Shown: positions 1-11,211, counted from the first letter of the stretch. The stretch: DNA of 64,000 nt from Rhodococcoides kyotonense (GCF_900188125.1 NZ_FZOW01000011.1:124001-188000); one strand, 5' to 3'. Notes: generated from the sequence alone by a model not told the origin. Numbers and translations are program-made.

Positions 1-603
1 CGCGGCGAGGCGTCGTACATCGGTGTCGGCGGGAACGAGCGACGGAGTCGCGGTCCGGACGTACGACGGCGCCGCCCTGCCGATCGGCTCGTCCGCGATG
101 TCGCCCGGCAACGTGATGACGGCAACGCCCGGCGCGGCCACCGCATGCTGCACCGCCGAATGCACCACGCGCGGTGACTGTTCCGGCGTACTGATCAGCT
201 CGGCGTACACAGAGCACTCGACGAACAACCGATCAGGATGCGTTTCCTGGAAGAAGCTCGACCCGATCTGCACACTCGGAATGTGCGACGCGATGGCCAG
301 CACCGGCGCGCCCGAGCGGTTCGCGTCGTACAGGCCGTTGATGAGGTGTAGGTTGCCCGGCCCACACGATCCGGCGCACACCGCCAGCTCGCCGGTCAGT
401 TGTGCCTCGGCGGACGCTGCGAAGGCAGCGGCCTCTTCGTGACGGACGTGAATCCAGTCGATTCCGCCTGCCGACGCTCCCCCGCTGCGCCTGACCGCGT
501 CGACGATGGGGTTCAGGCTGTCACCGACGACGCCGTAGATGCGGCGGACGCCGACCTCGATCAGTTGAGCGACGATCTGCTCTGCAACCGTGTCGACCTT
601 CAA
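1..603 (-). CDS. poxB: Pyruvate oxidase/dehydrogenase (quinone), 5' part only
   Basis: Thiamine-diphosphate enzyme that decarboxylates pyruvate to acetate and passes electrons to the quinone pool at the membrane. The 201 visible residues are the N-terminal TPP-binding (PYR) domain: [20 protein letters not shown] at the start, a conserved HEEAAAFAA segment with the family's catalytic Glu, then [20 protein letters not shown]. The C-terminal half lies beyond the window edge. The start is TTG at 603, preceded by GAGGAC 8 bases upstream, and it overlaps the upstream gene's stop as TTGA (600-603), so the pair should be translationally coupled. Another TPP enzyme of the same superfamily, such as acetolactate synthase, is possible, but the N-terminus reads best as PoxB. 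Confidence 0.85.
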   Translation of the reverse strand, partial: MKVDTVAEQIVAQLIEVGVRRIYGVVGDSLNPIVDAVRRSGGASAGGIDWIHVRHEEAAAFAASAEAQLTGELAVCAGSCGPGNLHLINGLYDANRSGAPVLAIASHIPSVQIGSSFFQETHPDRLFVECSVYAELISTPEQSPRVVHSAVQHAVAAPGVAVITLPGDIADEPIGRAAPSYVRTATPSLVPADTDVRRLAA

Positions 604-1052
604 CGTGCGGAGTCCTCGCCGGCACGCGTCAACACGAAGACCGGGATCTCTCGGTCGGTCTTCTTCTGGTAGTCCGCATAGTCCGGGAACGCCTCCACGG
701 CGCGGTCCCACCACACGGCCTTCTCGTCACCCGACACCTCGCGTGCGACGTAGTCGGCTTTGTCCGTGCCGTCCTGCAGCTCCACCTGCGGCTCGGCGAC
801 GACGTTGTAGTACCAGACCGGATGCTTCGGAGCACCGCCCAGCGATGCGACCACCGCATACTCGCCGTCATGCTCGACGCGCATCAGTGGCGTCTTGCGC
901 AGCTTGCCGGACTTGTTGCCCTTGGTCGTCAGAAGTACGACGGGCAGGCCCCGCAGCGTGGTGCCCTCGGTGCCGCCGGAGTTCTCGAGGAGTTCGGCCT
1001 GTTCGCGTGCCCAGTCGGATGTGCTCGGTTCGTATTCACCTGTCAATGGCAT
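600..1052 (-). CDS. Deazaflavin (F420)-type nitroreductase family protein
   Basis: A 150-residue protein of the DDN-like nitroreductase family of actinobacteria, which use F420 or related flavins; the substrate is unknown. Family landmarks are [20 protein letters not shown] followed by [32 protein letters not shown] and a C-terminal [20 protein letters not shown]. The ATG at 1052 begins [10 protein letters not shown], the typical N-terminus; a longer in-frame reading exists but its residues look non-coding. It overlaps the following poxB by TTGA. The shared 142-base gap to the divergent small membrane protein gene contains a perfect palindrome. Confidence 0.8.
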   Translation of the reverse strand: MPLTGEYEPSTSDWAREQAELLENSGGTEGTTLRGLPVVLLTTKGNKSGKLRKTPLMRVEHDGEYAVVASLGGAPKHPVWYYNVVAEPQVELQDGTDKADYVAREVSGDEKAVWWDRAVEAFPDYADYQKKTDREIPVFVLTRAGEDSAR

Positions 1053-1122
1053 GTACTCGAGTGAACACCCGCCACAGCCGTTTCGCCACCTCCCCGCGCG
1101 AACGGGACGGGCCGAGGAAAAA

Positions 1123-1140
1123 GTTTCGGTGGACCGAAAC
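1123..1140. promoter_or_regulatory. Perfect 8-bp inverted repeat, probable operator
   Basis: The sequence GTTTCGGTGGACCGAAAC is two exact 8-base arms around GG. It lies about 10 bases upstream of a likely -10 box (TATACC at 1151-1156) of the plus-strand gene starting at 1195, so it overlaps the -35 position. Its size and symmetry suit a dimeric repressor such as a TetR-type protein, but no regulator gene is visible next to it. Confidence 0.55.
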
Positions 1141-1194
1141 CTTGCGTGCGTATACCCTGAAGCAAGTACGCAGCAGCGCCGAATGGAGCAGATC

Positions 1195-1443
1195 ATGACC
1201 TACGCGATCCCGAGGATCCCCACTCGTCAGCGTTCCACCGTGCACACCGTCGACATCGCAGGTACCGCGTGGCCGGTGTACAAGGTCGAAGCCCTGGTTC
1301 TCGGATTGATCGTGTTCGTCGGCACGCTCGCGCTCACCATGACTTTGCAGGTCGCCGTTCTCGGCGCCGCAGCCGCAACCGTCGCAGCGTGGTGGACGCT
1401 GAAGCTGGTCGAATACCGTTCGACAGTCGAACACCGCGACTGA
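1195..1443 (+). CDS. Small two-helix membrane protein, function unknown
   Basis: An 82-residue protein. After a basic N-terminus (PRIPTRQR) come two hydrophobic stretches, about residues 32-52 ([19 protein letters not shown]) and 53-68 ([15 protein letters not shown]), then a short charged tail ending VEHRD. The start is ATG preceded by GGAG 7 bases upstream, and codon use is strongly GC3-biased as in its neighbours. It stands alone behind the 1123-1140 palindrome and ends at a strong hairpin, so it is probably monocistronic and controlled by that operator. I do not recognise the family. Confidence 0.65.
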   Translation: MTYAIPRIPTRQRSTVHTVDIAGTAWPVYKVEALVLGLIVFVGTLALTMTLQVAVLGAAAATVAAWWTLKLVEYRSTVEHRD

Positions 1444-1452
1444 CTGCACACG

Positions 1453-1492
1453 ATCGGCCGGTATCGACGGGATTCCGTCGATACCGGCCGAT
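1453..1492. terminator. Bidirectional terminator, 18-bp stem
   Basis: A perfect stem pairs 1453-1470 with 1475-1492 around a GATT loop. It sits between the convergent small membrane protein gene (ends 1443) and dnaE (ends 1517). There is no long T-run, as is usual in high-GC actinobacteria. Confidence 0.75.
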
Positions 1493-1516
1493 ATCGTGCA
1501 ACGGCTCTCGGTCCTA

Positions 1517-4500
1517 CTAACCGGCCAGGCAGCCCGGACCCAACAGAGCCTTCAAATCCCCCATCAACGCCGACGTCGGCGTGACGCGCAAGCTGTCGTC
1601 GAGTTTGAGCGCAGTCACCTTGTCGCCGCTGACGAGACGCAGGTGAACGTCCGATGTTCCGGGGTGGCTCATCAACACCTTCTTGAGCGCACCCACTTTG
1701 TCGGCAGTGCACAGACGCGTCGGCAACAGCACCGCCAGCGGCTTCGCGACACCGACTGCCGAAAGATCGGGCACGGCAAGGTCGTTCGCGATGAGTGAGA
1801 TGCGGTCGTCGCGAACGGACACGCGACCTTTCACCAACACGACGGAGTCCTCGGTGACATCCGCGCCGAACACCGAGTACGACTGAGGGAAGAACAACAC
1901 CTCGATACCGCCGACGAGGTCTTCGAGTTGGGCAGACGCCCACGTCAACCCGTTCTTGTTGATACGACGGTTCACCGACGCCAGAATGCCGCCGATGGTC
2001 ACCTGAGTGCCGTCCTTGACGTCACCCTCCAGGATCGCCGGGATGTTCGTGTCGGACTGTGCGGCCAGCATGTGCTCGACACCGAGCAGCGGGTGACCGG
2101 ACACATACAGGCCCAGCATCTCCCGTTCGAGAGCCAGTCGGTGCTTGGATTCCCATTCTTCCTCGGGCACACGAACGTTGAACACCGAGCTGATGGACTC
2201 GTCGGCGTCGTCACCACCGAACAGATCGAACTGGCCGATCGCCTCGGCCTTCTTGGTGCCCATCACCGAATCGATCGCGTCGGCGTGAATCAACATCAAG
2301 CCCTTGCGAGGGTGATTCAGCGAGTCGAAGGCGCCCGATTTGATGAGAGATTCGGTGACCTTCTTGCTGCACGCCGTCGCGTCGATCTTGTTCAGGTAGT
2401 CGGAGAAATCGGTGTACTTGCTCTTCTCCTCGCGCGCCCTGATGATCGACGCCACGACATTGGTACCGACGTTGCGAACCGCACCGAGCCCGAAGCGAAT
2501 GTCCTTGCCGACCGAGGCGAAGTTGAGCTCGGACTCGTTGACATCCGGAGGTAGCACCGTGATCCCGAGCTTGCGGCAGTCGGCGAGGTAGATCGCAGAC
2601 TTGTCCTTGTCGTCGCTGACGCTGGTGAGCAGACCGGCCATGTACTCGCCCGGGTAGTTGGCCTTGAGGTAGCCGGTCCAGTACGACACGAGGCCGTAAC
2701 CGGCGGCGTGCGACTTGTTGAACGCGTATCCGGCGAACGGGAGAATGGTGTCCCACAGCGCCTTGATGGCCGGCTCGGAGAAGTCGTTGGCCAGCATCCC
2801 TTCACGGAAGCCCGCGTAGGCCTCCTCCAGCACCGACAGCTTCTTCTTACCCATGGCACGACGCAGAATGTCGGCCTGACCGAGCGAGTACCCGGCGACC
2901 TTCTGCGCGATCTGCATGATCTGCTCCTGATACACGATCAGGCCGTAGGTGTCCTTCAAGATCTCCGCGAGCGGCTCTTCCAGCTCGGGGTGAATCGGCT
3001 TGACCTCTTGTCGACCGTTCTTACGGTCGGCGTAGTCGTTGTGCGCGTTCATGCCCATCGGACCGGGGCGGTACAGCGCGAGAACGGCCACGATGTCCTC
3101 GAAGCCCGTCGGCTGCATACGACGCAGAAGGTCACGCATCGCACTGCCGTCGAGCTGGAATACACCGAGAGTGTCTCCGCGAGCGAGCAATTCGTACGTT
3201 GCCGGGTCGTCGAGACCGAGCGTGTCGAGGTCGAGTTCGACGCCACGGTTGGACTTGATGTTGTCGATCGCGTCGCCGATGACCGTCAGGTTGCGCAAAC
3301 CGAGGAAGTCCATCTTCAGCAGGCCGATGGCCTCGCACGACGGGTAGTCCCACCCGGTGATGATCGCGCCGTCCTGCGCGCGCTTCCACACCGGAATCGC
3401 GTCGGTCAGCGGCTCGGACGACATGATCACCGCGCAGGCGTGGACGCCTGCGTTACGGATCAGCCCTTCGAGGCCGCGTGCCGTCTTGTAGATCGTCGCG
3501 ACGTCGGGGTTCGAGTCGATGAGCGCTCGAACTTCCGTTGCTTCCTTGTACCGCTCGTGCGCCGGGTCGGTGATACCGGCGACCGAGATGTCCTTCGCCA
3601 TGATGGGCGGCGGCAGCGCCTTGGTGATCTGGTCGGCGATCGCGAACCCCGGCTGACCGAACTGCACTCGCGCGGAGTCCTTGATCGCAGCCTTGGTCTT
3701 GATGGTTCCGAACGTGATGACCTGCGCGACGCGGTCGCTGCCCCACTTCTCGGTGGCGTAGCGCACCATTTCACCGCGGCGACGGTCGTCGAAGTCGATA
3801 TCGATATCGGGCATCGACACGCGCTCGGGGTTGAGGAATCGCTCGAACAGCAGACCGTGCGGCAGCGGATCGATGTTGGTGATACCCATCGCGTAAGCGA
3901 CGAGCGACCCTGCGGCCGAACCACGACCCGGCCCGACGCGAATGCCGACCTCGCGGGCATGGGAGATGAGGTCACCGACGACGAGGAAGTACGCCGGAAA
4001 ACCCATTTCGAGGATGACGCTGATCTCGTACTTGGCGCGGTCGCGGTACTCCTGCGGGACGCCGTTCGGGAATCGCCACTCCAGGCCCTTGTCGACCTCC
4101 TTCGTCAACCAGGTCCCCTGGGTGTCGCCCTCGGGAACCGGGAAGATCGGCATGCGATCGCGGTGGGCCCAGACGTCGTCGTACGGCTGGACTCGCTCGG
4201 CGATGAGCAGGGTGCTGTCGCAGGCTCCGGGGACCTGGTCGTCCCACAGTTCGCGCATCTCGGCGGCGGACTTGAGGTAGTAACCGTCACCGTCGAACTT
4301 GAATCGAGTGGGGTCACTCAGCGTTTTGCCGGTCTGGATGCACAGCAGTGCCTCGTGGTTCTCGGCTGCATCCTTGGTGACGTAGTGGCAATCGTTGGTG
4401 GCGAGCGGCGGGATCGACAGTTTCTTGCCGATCTCGAGCAGGCCCTCGCGCACGCGTCGCTCGATGGACAGACCGTGATCCATCAGCTCGAGGAAGAAGT

Positions 4501-5053
4501 TCTCGGGACCCCAGATCTCACGCCATTTCGCAGCGGCTTCGAGAGCCTCGCGATCCTGCCCGAGGCGAAGGCGGGTCTGCACCTCACCCGACGGGCATCC
4601 CGTCGTCGCGATGATTCCCTCGGCATGCGAGGCGATGATTTCCTCGTCCATACGGGCCCACTTGCCGAGCTGGCCCTCGATCGACGCCAACGACGACAGT
4701 TTGAACAGATTGCGGACGCCCGTCGCGTTCTCGGCGACCATCGTCATGTGCGTGTAGGCGCCACTGCCGGAGACGTCGTCGGATTTCTGGCTGCGATCGC
4801 CCCACAGGACACGCTTCTTGTTGAACCGCGACTCGGGAGCGATGTAGGCCTCGATGCCGATGATCGGCTTGATGCCGGCCTTCTTGGCTTCGTTGTAGAA
4901 CTCGCTCGCGCCGTACATGTTGCCGTGGTCGGTCATGCCGACGGCCGTCATCTCCAGCCGGTTCGCCTCTGCGAACAGCGGCGCTATCTTTGCCGCCCCG
5001 TCGAGCATCGAGTACTCGGTGTGGTTGTGCAGATGAACGAACGAGTCAGCCAC
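1517..5053 (-). CDS. dnaE: DNA polymerase III alpha subunit (replicative, DnaE1 type)
   Basis: Catalytic subunit of the chromosomal replicase, 1178 residues, normal for actinobacterial DnaE1. The N-terminal PHP domain ([16 protein letters not shown], residues 6 on) keeps the metal-binding histidines expected of a proofreading nuclease. Catalytic aspartates lie in PDIDIDFDD near residue 415 and in [10 protein letters not shown] near residue 580. A fingers region, helix-hairpin-helix and OB fold ([13 protein letters not shown]) follow. The start is GTG at 5053 with AGGAGAG about 8 bases upstream; further upstream the frame is not coding-like. It ends at the terminator at 1453-1492. In mycobacteria it lies in the same neighbourhood as lspA and an rluD-like gene, as here. 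Confidence 0.97.
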   Translation of the reverse strand: MADSFVHLHNHTEYSMLDGAAKIAPLFAEANRLEMTAVGMTDHGNMYGASEFYNEAKKAGIKPIIGIEAYIAPESRFNKKRVLWGDRSQKSDDVSGSGAYTHMTMVAENATGVRNLFKLSSLASIEGQLGKWARMDEEIIASHAEGIIATTGCPSGEVQTRLRLGQDREALEAAAKWREIWGPENFFLELMDHGLSIERRVREGLLEIGKKLSIPPLATNDCHYVTKDAAENHEALLCIQTGKTLSDPTRFKFDGDGYYLKSAAEMRELWDDQVPGACDSTLLIAERVQPYDDVWAHRDRMPIFPVPEGDTQGTWLTKEVDKGLEWRFPNGVPQEYRDRAKYEISVILEMGFPAYFLVVGDLISHAREVGIRVGPGRGSAAGSLVAYAMGITNIDPLPHGLLFERFLNPERVSMPDIDIDFDDRRRGEMVRYATEKWGSDRVAQVITFGTIKTKAAIKDSARVQFGQPGFAIADQITKALPPPIMAKDISVAGITDPAHERYKEATEVRALIDSNPDVATIYKTARGLEGLIRNAGVHACAVIMSSEPLTDAIPVWKRAQDGAIITGWDYPSCEAIGLLKMDFLGLRNLTVIGDAIDNIKSNRGVELDLDTLGLDDPATYELLARGDTLGVFQLDGSAMRDLLRRMQPTGFEDIVAVLALYRPGPMGMNAHNDYADRKNGRQEVKPIHPELEEPLAEILKDTYGLIVYQEQIMQIAQKVAGYSLGQADILRRAMGKKKLSVLEEAYAGFREGMLANDFSEPAIKALWDTILPFAGYAFNKSHAAGYGLVSYWTGYLKANYPGEYMAGLLTSVSDDKDKSAIYLADCRKLGITVLPPDVNESELNFASVGKDIRFGLGAVRNVGTNVVASIIRAREEKSKYTDFSDYLNKIDATACSKKVTESLIKSGAFDSLNHPRKGLMLIHADAIDSVMGTKKAEAIGQFDLFGGDDADESISSVFNVRVPEEEWESKHRLALEREMLGLYVSGHPLLGVEHMLAAQSDTNIPAILEGDVKDGTQVTIGGILASVNRRINKNGLTWASAQLEDLVGGIEVLFFPQSYSVFGADVTEDSVVLVKGRVSVRDDRISLIANDLAVPDLSAVGVAKPLAVLLPTRLCTADKVGALKKVLMSHPGTSDVHLRLVSGDKVTALKLDDSLRVTPTSALMGDLKALLGPGCLAG

Positions 5054-5190
5054 GAAGGTTCTCTCCTGAGGGTCGAGCGGCACAGCGGGGTCGTGCGGGA
5101 GTGCACCCACTGTATTACGAGGTTGCGACAGAATCGCAGTCGTCGGTGTGTCCCCACCCCGCGTGTCTGCGGCCCGTTTTCGAGCTGTTC

Positions 5191-5853
5191 CTACGGGGGC
5201 GGGATGGGGCCGTCGTCGGGCAGCGCACCGACGACGTCGGTGTAGTCCGGCAGAAAAGCACGAACGGCGAAGTGACCTGCACGTGCGTCGGCAGGCAACG
5301 CCTCGACAGCCCGTACACCCGGCGAATCCGCCATCGTCGACAGCGCCGACGGGTCGGCCCGCACGACGAGACCGACGACACAATCACAGCCGTCGGCGAG
5401 ACGCGAGACCGACGCCGCGTCGATCTGCGATTGCCGATCCCACTGGCCGACACCCGCGTTCAGTTCCGTGGCCGCGACGTCGAGCGCGTCGACGACCGAC
5501 ATGACGCTGCCCGGGACACCGATCGTGAGCACCCGTGTCTGCACACGATCGAGCGGCACTCGAATCACGACCTGGGCGATGCGTTCACCGCCTGCCGCTT
5601 CCGCAGCTGCCCGAGGCGAGAGGTACGTGTCGAAGGACACGAGAGCCCAATGCTGCTCGGTGTCGGTCAGTTCCGCGACGCCCGCGCGCGAACGGTCGAC
5701 GTACTCGGTGACCGTCTCCCCTGTGTCGGGTCCGAGCCGGTCCGTACTCACACCGGGGACAGGGCGAGGTGACGCGATGCCGACGACGGCACACAGCCCG
5801 ACGGCCGCCGCGACCAGCACGACGCCCTCGACGAGCCCTGCCACCCGTTTCAT
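5191..5853 (-). CDS. Conserved membrane-anchored protein of unknown function
   Basis: A 220-residue protein. The N-terminus ([29 protein letters not shown]) is a signal-anchor or signal peptide, and the rest should be extracytoplasmic. It has two nearby cysteines (DGCDCVVG, about residue 155) and a proline-rich end ([12 protein letters not shown]). The ATG at 5853 overlaps the rluD-like stop as ATGA, so it is the last gene of an lspA-rluD-this operon. The two adjacent cysteines could form a disulphide. It resembles the uncharacterised actinobacterial proteins found next to lspA/rluD, but I cannot name a function. Confidence 0.65.
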   Translation of the reverse strand: MKRVAGLVEGVVLVAAAVGLCAVVGIASPRPVPGVSTDRLGPDTGETVTEYVDRSRAGVAELTDTEQHWALVSFDTYLSPRAAAEAAGGERIAQVVIRVPLDRVQTRVLTIGVPGSVMSVVDALDVAATELNAGVGQWDRQSQIDAASVSRLADGCDCVVGLVVRADPSALSTMADSPGVRAVEALPADARAGHFAVRAFLPDYTDVVGALPDDGPIPPP

Positions 5854-6776
5854 GCGTTCCGCAGTACCTCGAGCGCATGTTCGAGGTCGGCCGGATACGT
5901 GCTCTCGATCTCCACCCAGCGGCCGTCCGACGGGTGCGCGAAGCCCAACGACTTCGCGTGCAGCCATTGACGTTCGAGGCCGAGACGCTCGGCGAGCCGT
6001 GGATCCGCGCCGTACGTCAGGTCGCCGCAACACGGGTGCCGCAGCGCCGAGAAATGCACGCGGATCTGGTGTGTACGCCCGGTCTCGAGGTGCACGTCCA
6101 ACAGACTCGCAGCCTGGAATGCTTCGATCGTGTCGTAGTGCGTCACGCTCGGTTTGCCGTCCGCCCGTACCGCGAACTTCCAGTCGTTGCTACCGTGCCT
6201 GCCGATGGGCGCGTCGATGGTGCCGCTGCTCGGGTCCGGATGCCCTTGCACCAGTGCGTGATACCGCTTCTCGATGGTTCGCTGCTTGAACGCTCGCTTG
6301 AGCAGCGTGTACGCGCGTTCGGATGTCGCGACCACCATCACACCCGACGTTCCGACGTCCAAGCGGTGCACGATGCCCTGGCGCTCGTGCGCGCCCGACG
6401 TCGAAATTCGATAGCCGGCAGCGGCCAGGCCACCGATGACCGTGGGGCCGGTCCATCCGACACTCGCGTGCGCGGCGACACCCACCGGCTTGTCCACGGC
6501 AACGATGTCGTCGTCGGCGTAGAGGATGTCCATTCCGGGAACGGGTTCGGCCTCGATCGTCAGCTCACGGGCCGGTTCGGGCAGCTCGACTTCGAGCCAC
6601 GTGCCCGCGGACAGGCGGTCGGACTTGCCCACCGCGGTGCCGTCGACGGCAACCGAGCCCTCTTCGGCGAGCGTCGCGACGACGTTGCGCGACAAACCGA
6701 GCAATCGCGACACCCCCGCGTCGACGCGCATGCCGTCGAGGCCGTCGGGAACCGGCATCGACCGTGATTCCCTCAT
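5850..6776 (-). CDS. rluD: RluA/RluD family 23S rRNA pseudouridine synthase
   Basis: Converts specific uridines of 23S rRNA to pseudouridine; 308 residues. An S4 RNA-binding domain comes first ([16 protein letters not shown] to [15 protein letters not shown]), then the catalytic domain with [15 protein letters not shown], whose Asp is the nucleophile, and [19 protein letters not shown] near the C-terminus. The start is ATG at 6776, overlapping the lspA stop as ATGA; the stop overlaps the next gene's ATG in the same way. The exact target uridine (RluD- or RluC-like) cannot be read from sequence alone. Confidence 0.9.
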   Translation of the reverse strand: MRESRSMPVPDGLDGMRVDAGVSRLLGLSRNVVATLAEEGSVAVDGTAVGKSDRLSAGTWLEVELPEPARELTIEAEPVPGMDILYADDDIVAVDKPVGVAAHASVGWTGPTVIGGLAAAGYRISTSGAHERQGIVHRLDVGTSGVMVVATSERAYTLLKRAFKQRTIEKRYHALVQGHPDPSSGTIDAPIGRHGSNDWKFAVRADGKPSVTHYDTIEAFQAASLLDVHLETGRTHQIRVHFSALRHPCCGDLTYGADPRLAERLGLERQWLHAKSLGFAHPSDGRWVEIESTYPADLEHALEVLRNA

Positions 6777-7408
6777 TCGTCGGCCGCCGGGGCCGAAGCA
6801 GAGTCCTTCTTCTTCGACTGCACGCGCATGCCGTTCGGCTCGAATCCGAACAGGCTCAGCACGACGAGCAGAATTGCACCGCAGACGATCGACGAGTCGG
6901 CGACGTTGAACACCGGCCACCATCCGACGGACACGAAGTCGACGACGTGGCCCTGCAGCGGTCCCGGAGACCGGAAGAACCTATCGATCAGGTTGCCCAG
7001 TGCACCGCCGAGAACGAGTCCGAGGCCCAGCGCCCACAGCGGCGACCTGAGGGTGCGCCCGATGCGGATGACACCGATGACGACGCAGACCGCGACGATC
7101 GTCAGCAGCCAGGTCATGCCTGTCGCCATCGAGAACGCGGCACCCGGGTTGCGGACGAGACGCAGTGTCACGACGTCGCCGATGATCTCGACGGGATTAC
7201 CGGGCCGGATCCAGTGGACGACGGCGATCTTGGTGACGAGATCGAACGCGAGGATGGCGGCGGCGATCAGAATCAACAACCGAGTGCGCAGGGGCTTCGC
7301 CGCGACGGCGTCGTCTGCTGCGGGCGTCTCCACAGTCTCGTCGGCAGGCTTGTCGGGAGGATTCGAATCGGTCGGGCGGTCGTCACTCACCCCTCCATCA
7401 TGTCGCAT
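6773..7408 (-). CDS. lspA: Lipoprotein signal peptidase (signal peptidase II)
   Basis: Integral membrane aspartyl protease that removes signal peptides from prolipoproteins after lipidation. Four membrane helices are visible. Family boxes are [33 protein letters not shown] (first catalytic Asp) and [14 protein letters not shown] (second catalytic Asp). About 40 acidic, proline-rich residues precede the first helix, an actinobacterial feature. The start is ambiguous: ATG at 7408 gives 211 residues; GTG at 7390 gives 205 but abuts GGAGGG with almost no spacing. Substrates are encoded nearby, including the lipoproteins at 7481, 8401 and 9228. Confidence 0.93.
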   Translation of the reverse strand: MRHDGGVSDDRPTDSNPPDKPADETVETPAADDAVAAKPLRTRLLILIAAAILAFDLVTKIAVVHWIRPGNPVEIIGDVVTLRLVRNPGAAFSMATGMTWLLTIVAVCVVIGVIRIGRTLRSPLWALGLGLVLGGALGNLIDRFFRSPGPLQGHVVDFVSVGWWPVFNVADSSIVCGAILLVVLSLFGFEPNGMRVQSKKKDSASAPAADE

Positions 7409-7468
7409 CGGCTGCCCGCACCACGCATCCGGACCTGTGCACTGCCGCACGTGCACGAGACGCATCCG

Positions 7469-7474
7469 TAGCCT
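7469..7474 (+). promoter_or_regulatory. -10 box of a probable leaderless promoter
   Basis: TAGCCT is followed by exactly 6 bases and then the GTG start of the lipoprotein gene at 7481. There is no Shine-Dalgarno sequence, so transcription probably begins at the start codon. Confidence 0.5.
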
Positions 7475-7480
7475 GGTGCC

Positions 7481-8404
7481 GTGATCTCGACTTCCGAAAC
7501 CTCGACACGACGTCTGCGTGCACTCGCGACGCTGGTCACCGCGGCGGCGGTGATGGCCGCCTGCAGCTCGTCCGACGGCGACACGACAACCGACACCTCG
7601 AGTACCGACGTGCCGACGAGTGTGTCTCTTCCGGTCACTCCGGTGACCACGACGCTGGTGGAGCCCGGTGCCGAGCCGCGGTCGCCGCTCACTCCCGCGT
7701 ACGACGGCGAACAATCGGTGCAGTTGACCACCGACTCGAAGGTGACGCAGCAGATCGACGACCAGGCCGTGCAGGACTTCTCGACGCCCGAACTGACACT
7801 TCCGCTGACGGCGACGCCGGATGGCGATCAGGTCGCCCTGACGATCGGAAAGCCCACGTCGGCGGATCAACGCCTGACCGACGCTTTGGCCCCCTCGGAA
7901 GGATCCTCGGCCGGATTGACGGTGACCGACACGGGTGCGGTGACGGCGCTCGGCATCACACCGTCCGAGCAGGCCCAGGACTCGGCTCGTGCAGCGATCG
8001 AGCAGGCGCTCAACCAGGCCGTCTACCGGTCGGTGTCCTATCCCGACGGCGACGTCGGTGTCGGTGCCGTGTGGACCGTCGAACAGCAGGTCATCAGCGG
8101 CGTGACGCTGAACCAGGTCACGACGGCGACACTGCGCGCCCGTGACGGCAACCGTCTGACGGTGGATCTGCGCATCGACCAGACACCCGAGTCGACGACC
8201 CTCGAACTTCCCGACGACGCGGGCAGCCTCGCCATCGACTCCTACGTCATGTCGGGTTCGGGAACCGTCGAGCTCGACCTGACCAAGCCGCTTCCCGTTG
8301 CGGGCGACGTGTCCGTCGGCGGAACGCAGCGATACAGCGATCCGGAGGGCACCACGGTCCTCGGCCAGAACATCACCGACTCGCTTCGCTGGACGACGAC
8401 GTGA
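7481..8404 (+). CDS. Secreted lipoprotein, DUF6263-like
   Basis: A 307-residue lipoprotein: basic N-terminus ([11 protein letters not shown]), hydrophobic core, and lipobox VMAACSS with the lipidated Cys near residue 28. A Thr/Ser/Asp-rich linker ([16 protein letters not shown]) leads to a beta-rich domain ending [19 protein letters not shown]. The GTG start appears leaderless. Its stop overlaps the start of a second lipoprotein gene (GTGATG at 8401-8406), so the two are co-translated. Function is unknown; the fold class is my reading of the pattern, not a proven match. Confidence 0.75.
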   Translation: MISTSETSTRRLRALATLVTAAAVMAACSSSDGDTTTDTSSTDVPTSVSLPVTPVTTTLVEPGAEPRSPLTPAYDGEQSVQLTTDSKVTQQIDDQAVQDFSTPELTLPLTATPDGDQVALTIGKPTSADQRLTDALAPSEGSSAGLTVTDTGAVTALGITPSEQAQDSARAAIEQALNQAVYRSVSYPDGDVGVGAVWTVEQQVISGVTLNQVTTATLRARDGNRLTVDLRIDQTPESTTLELPDDAGSLAIDSYVMSGSGTVELDLTKPLPVAGDVSVGGTQRYSDPEGTTVLGQNITDSLRWTTT

Positions 8405-9150
8405 TGCGTCGTGTGCGACTCGGCGCTGTCGTCGGTGCCTGCGCCGTGATCTGCGCGGCCTGCGGTAACAGTGCGGACGAACCCGCGACGACGTCGGCAG
8501 CACCGATTCCTGCGGCCGTCGCCGCACCGGATCCGTTGGCCGGGCCTGCCATCACCGACTCGACGGTGTTGCAGTCCGCGATGATCCCGCTGGAGTCACT
8601 GCCGCCCGGCTACACCGTCATTCCTGACCCGGTCCGCGACCTCGGTCTCGATCCGGCACCCGGCTACGACGATCCCGACCGGTCGGGCACCGACCCACAG
8701 CGATGCGCCGACGTCCTGGCACCGATCTCACAGCAATTCGCCGACGCGGCCGCGTCGGCGGAGGTCCGCTACTCGGGACCGGACTTCTCGTCGATCGACG
8801 AGGACGCGGCCAGCTACACCGGCCGCGGCGCAGCCGACGCGTTCGCCGCCGTGCAGGCCGCGTTCGCCGACTGCGGCTCGTTCACCGGCACCGACGCCGA
8901 CGGAATCGACATCTCGTACACCCTCGAAGGCCGCGACGGCGACGTGACGGCAGGTGACGCGTCGGTGACGGCGCGGCTGAAGATCGAGAGCGGCGGGTTC
9001 ACGCTCGTGTCGGATGTGGTGGTCGCCGTCGTCGATTCGACCGTGGTCCAGGTCGTTGCGACCGACCAGGACGGCGTCGACGACGCGACCCTCTCGGCGC
9101 TGGCCCAGGCGGCCGTCGACGGCATTCGCGGCGTCAGCCTGGGAGCATGA
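8401..9150 (+). CDS. Lipoprotein with a possible PknH-like sensor domain
   Basis: A 249-residue lipoprotein with lipobox VICAACGN (Cys near residue 21) and an Ala/Pro/Thr-rich linker. The exported domain has two spaced cysteines, [13 protein letters not shown] and [11 protein letters not shown], resembling mycobacterial lipoproteins and PknH extracytoplasmic sensor domains, which carry disulphides. A start at GTG 8401 or ATG 8404 changes one residue only. It follows the first lipoprotein with overlap and is closed by the hairpin at 9160-9203. The ligand is unknown, and the PknH relationship is tentative. Confidence 0.7.
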   Translation: MMRRVRLGAVVGACAVICAACGNSADEPATTSAAPIPAAVAAPDPLAGPAITDSTVLQSAMIPLESLPPGYTVIPDPVRDLGLDPAPGYDDPDRSGTDPQRCADVLAPISQQFADAAASAEVRYSGPDFSSIDEDAASYTGRGAADAFAAVQAAFADCGSFTGTDADGIDISYTLEGRDGDVTAGDASVTARLKIESGGFTLVSDVVVAVVDSTVVQVVATDQDGVDDATLSALAQAAVDGIRGVSLGA

Positions 9151-9159
9151 AAAACGGCC

Positions 9160-9203
9160 GATGCCGGTGTTCGACTCCCACTCGGGGAGCGAACACCGGC
9201 ATC
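9160..9203. terminator. Bidirectional terminator, 14-bp stem
   Basis: GATGCCGGTGTTCG (9160-9173) pairs perfectly with 9190-9203; the loop contains a smaller CTCC/GGAG hairpin. It separates the convergent lipoprotein genes ending at 9150 and 9228. Confidence 0.8.
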
Positions 9204-9227
9204 GGGTGAAGCGGTGAACGTCGAGCG

Positions 9228-9743
9228 TCAGGCGCAGGCAGGCGACGTCAGCTGTGCGAGCTGAACGAAGCTGCAGGCGTTCTCCTTCGAGAGCTTCCAC
9301 ACGCCGTCTTCTGCGACGAAGGTGAAGTTACCCGGGTTCGCCTGGCCACCGATGGTGAGCGTTGCGCCGGCGTTGAGCGTTCCGTCGCCCAGGTCGTCGA
9401 CGCTGGTGATGACGATCTGTGCGCCGTTCTGAACGGCAGCGGCGGCAACCTGGTTGATGAGCTCGGGATCGGCTTCGGCGCCCTGGATCAGCTGAGCCTT
9501 CTCCTCGACGGGGACTGCCGGATCGAGACCGCGGGCGAGTCGCTCGTTGAGTTCTTCGGCGGTGGGAACCGGCGGGTAGTCGCTGTTCGCCTCGGGAGCT
9601 GCGGACGCCGACGTCGTCGCGGAAGCCGCGGTCGTGGTCGTCTCGTTGCCGCCGCCCTCGTCGGAGCTACATGCGGTCATCGTCAACGCTGCTGCGATCG
9701 CGACGCCGGCAACCATGGCCCTTCGGGTGTTACGAAGCTTCAA
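9228..9743 (-). CDS. MTB12/CFP-2-like lipoprotein
   Basis: A 171-residue lipoprotein of the family of the M. tuberculosis low-molecular-weight antigen MTB12. The signal peptide ends in LTMTACSS (lipidated Cys near residue 25), followed by a Thr/Ala/Ser-rich linker. The domain pattern is PPVPTAEELNERLARGLDPA, VPVEEKAQLIQGAEADPEL, AVQNGAQIVITSVDDL and GNFTFVAEDGVWKLSKENAC, matching the family's helix-plus-beta layout; its function is unknown. The start is TTG at 9743 with AAGGG upstream. Two cysteines at the end (NACSF and SPACA) may pair. Confidence 0.78.
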   Translation of the reverse strand: MKLRNTRRAMVAGVAIAAALTMTACSSDEGGGNETTTTAASATTSASAAPEANSDYPPVPTAEELNERLARGLDPAVPVEEKAQLIQGAEADPELINQVAAAAVQNGAQIVITSVDDLGDGTLNAGATLTIGGQANPGNFTFVAEDGVWKLSKENACSFVQLAQLTSPACA

Positions 9744-9867
9744 CTGCTTGGTCCCTTCAGTTCTTGTGGGTCATTTTCGTCGTTCGTCAGGCTGTTCCAC
9801 TATGCCAGGACGAATCGCACGCGGCCAGGAAATGCATACTCACCGGTAGCTTTCGCGTGCCAGTAGC

Positions 9868-11205
9868 TCATTCGAGACTGTCGAGAGCGTCCGCGACCTC
9901 GAGCAACGTGTCCCCCTCCGCGAAAGTACGAGCGCGACCCGGTCCCGACGATCGCGTCTCGAATCGAACAGTCACCACGGAGTGGCCTGCCCCCTGTATC
10001 CATCCGTGTCCGTGTTCAGGATGCCTTACGTCCATACCCGGATGCCACTTCGGACCCTGTTCTCTTACCGAAGCCACAATGTTCGACGTCGTCTGCGCGG
10101 GCGCGGGGACGTCGTCCGAATCATGGTCGAGCTCCGGAAACAGTGATCCCTGTTGCACGGCGGACAAGCCGGCCAGACCGACTCCCACCAGACGGATCGG
10201 TCCGAGTTCCACCGGGTCGAGTACTTGGCGCTGCGCCGCAGCGACGATGGTCTGCTTGTCGACGGTCGCGTACGGGAGCGTCACGGACCTGGTGACGATG
10301 CCCATATCCGCCTTACGCAGTTTGAGGACTATGGTCCTGGCCCCCCGGCCGTCCTTCAGCAGCCGTCGATGTGCGGCGTCGGCGCTCTTGTCGACGGCCG
10401 CGCGAAGCTGCGCCATCGTCACCAGATCGTGGGCGAAGGTGGTCTCCGCGCTCACCTGCTTGGCCTCGGCGCGTTCGGCGACCGCGCGATCGTCGATGCC
10501 TCGTGCCAGTCTGTGCAGACTCGGGCCGATGGTTCCGCCGAGGATCGACGCCACCTCGGATTCCGGAGTCGCCACGAACTTCCCGATGGTGTCGATGCCG
10601 AGCCGTCGTAGCTTCTCGTCCGCGACGGGGCCGATGCCCCACAGTTTGCGCACCGGCAGCGCGGCCATCAACGCCGTCTGCTCAGCAGGAGACACCACGG
10701 TGACGCCGTCGGGCTTGGCGAGTCCCGACGCGATCTTCGCGATCTGCTTGCCCGCACCGGCACCGAGCGAACAGATCAGGCCCGTCTCGTCGCGGACGAG
10801 CGTTCGCAGTGATTCGCAGAACTCCTCGACCTCGGAAACGGTCGCTCCGGCAAGCTCCGCCGGTTCACCGAACGCCTCGTCCAACGACAACTGCTCGAGC
10901 ACGGGCATACGCGTACGAAGACTGTCGAACACACGACGACTCAGCACCTGGTACAGCGCACCGCGAGGCGGAAGCACGACGGCACCCGCCCCGACGAGCC
11001 GTCTCGCTTGGTGCATCGGCATCGCCGACCGAGCACCGAACACCCGTGCCTCGTAACTGCATCCGGCGACGACGCCTCGCCCGCCCGCGCCGCCGACCAG
11101 CACCGGGCGGCCACGCAGCGTGGGACGGGTCAGTTGCTCGACGGACGCGAAGAACGCATCCATGTCGAGATGCAGGACCCACCGCTTACTGCGCGCGTCG
11201 GTCAT
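9868..11205 (-). CDS. dinB: DNA polymerase IV (Y family)
   Basis: Translesion polymerase of 445 residues. Catalytic boxes are [15 protein letters not shown] at residues 12-26 and SLDEAFGEP around residue 108. [19 protein letters not shown] is the helix-hairpin-helix of the thumb, and the little-finger domain follows. Its position beside ileS and lspA matches mycobacterial dinX. The ATG at 11205 is preceded by TACGTT plus 6 bases, which suggests leaderless transcription. About 60 C-terminal residues follow the usual little-finger domain ([20 protein letters not shown]), a feature of actinobacterial DinB proteins. I see no LexA box. Confidence 0.93.
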   Translation of the reverse strand: MTDARSKRWVLHLDMDAFFASVEQLTRPTLRGRPVLVGGAGGRGVVAGCSYEARVFGARSAMPMHQARRLVGAGAVVLPPRGALYQVLSRRVFDSLRTRMPVLEQLSLDEAFGEPAELAGATVSEVEEFCESLRTLVRDETGLICSLGAGAGKQIAKIASGLAKPDGVTVVSPAEQTALMAALPVRKLWGIGPVADEKLRRLGIDTIGKFVATPESEVASILGGTIGPSLHRLARGIDDRAVAERAEAKQVSAETTFAHDLVTMAQLRAAVDKSADAAHRRLLKDGRGARTIVLKLRKADMGIVTRSVTLPYATVDKQTIVAAAQRQVLDPVELGPIRLVGVGLAGLSAVQQGSLFPELDHDSDDVPAPAQTTSNIVASVREQGPKWHPGMDVRHPEHGHGWIQGAGHSVVTVRFETRSSGPGRARTFAEGDTLLEVADALDSLE

Positions 11206-11211
11206 GCCCGA

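Noticed and set aside
2708-5245. Long plus-strand open frame (845 codons) opposite dnaE
   Set aside because: It mirrors dnaE codons, has Arg/Asp/Val-rich composition without any family motif, and low third-base GC in its own frame.
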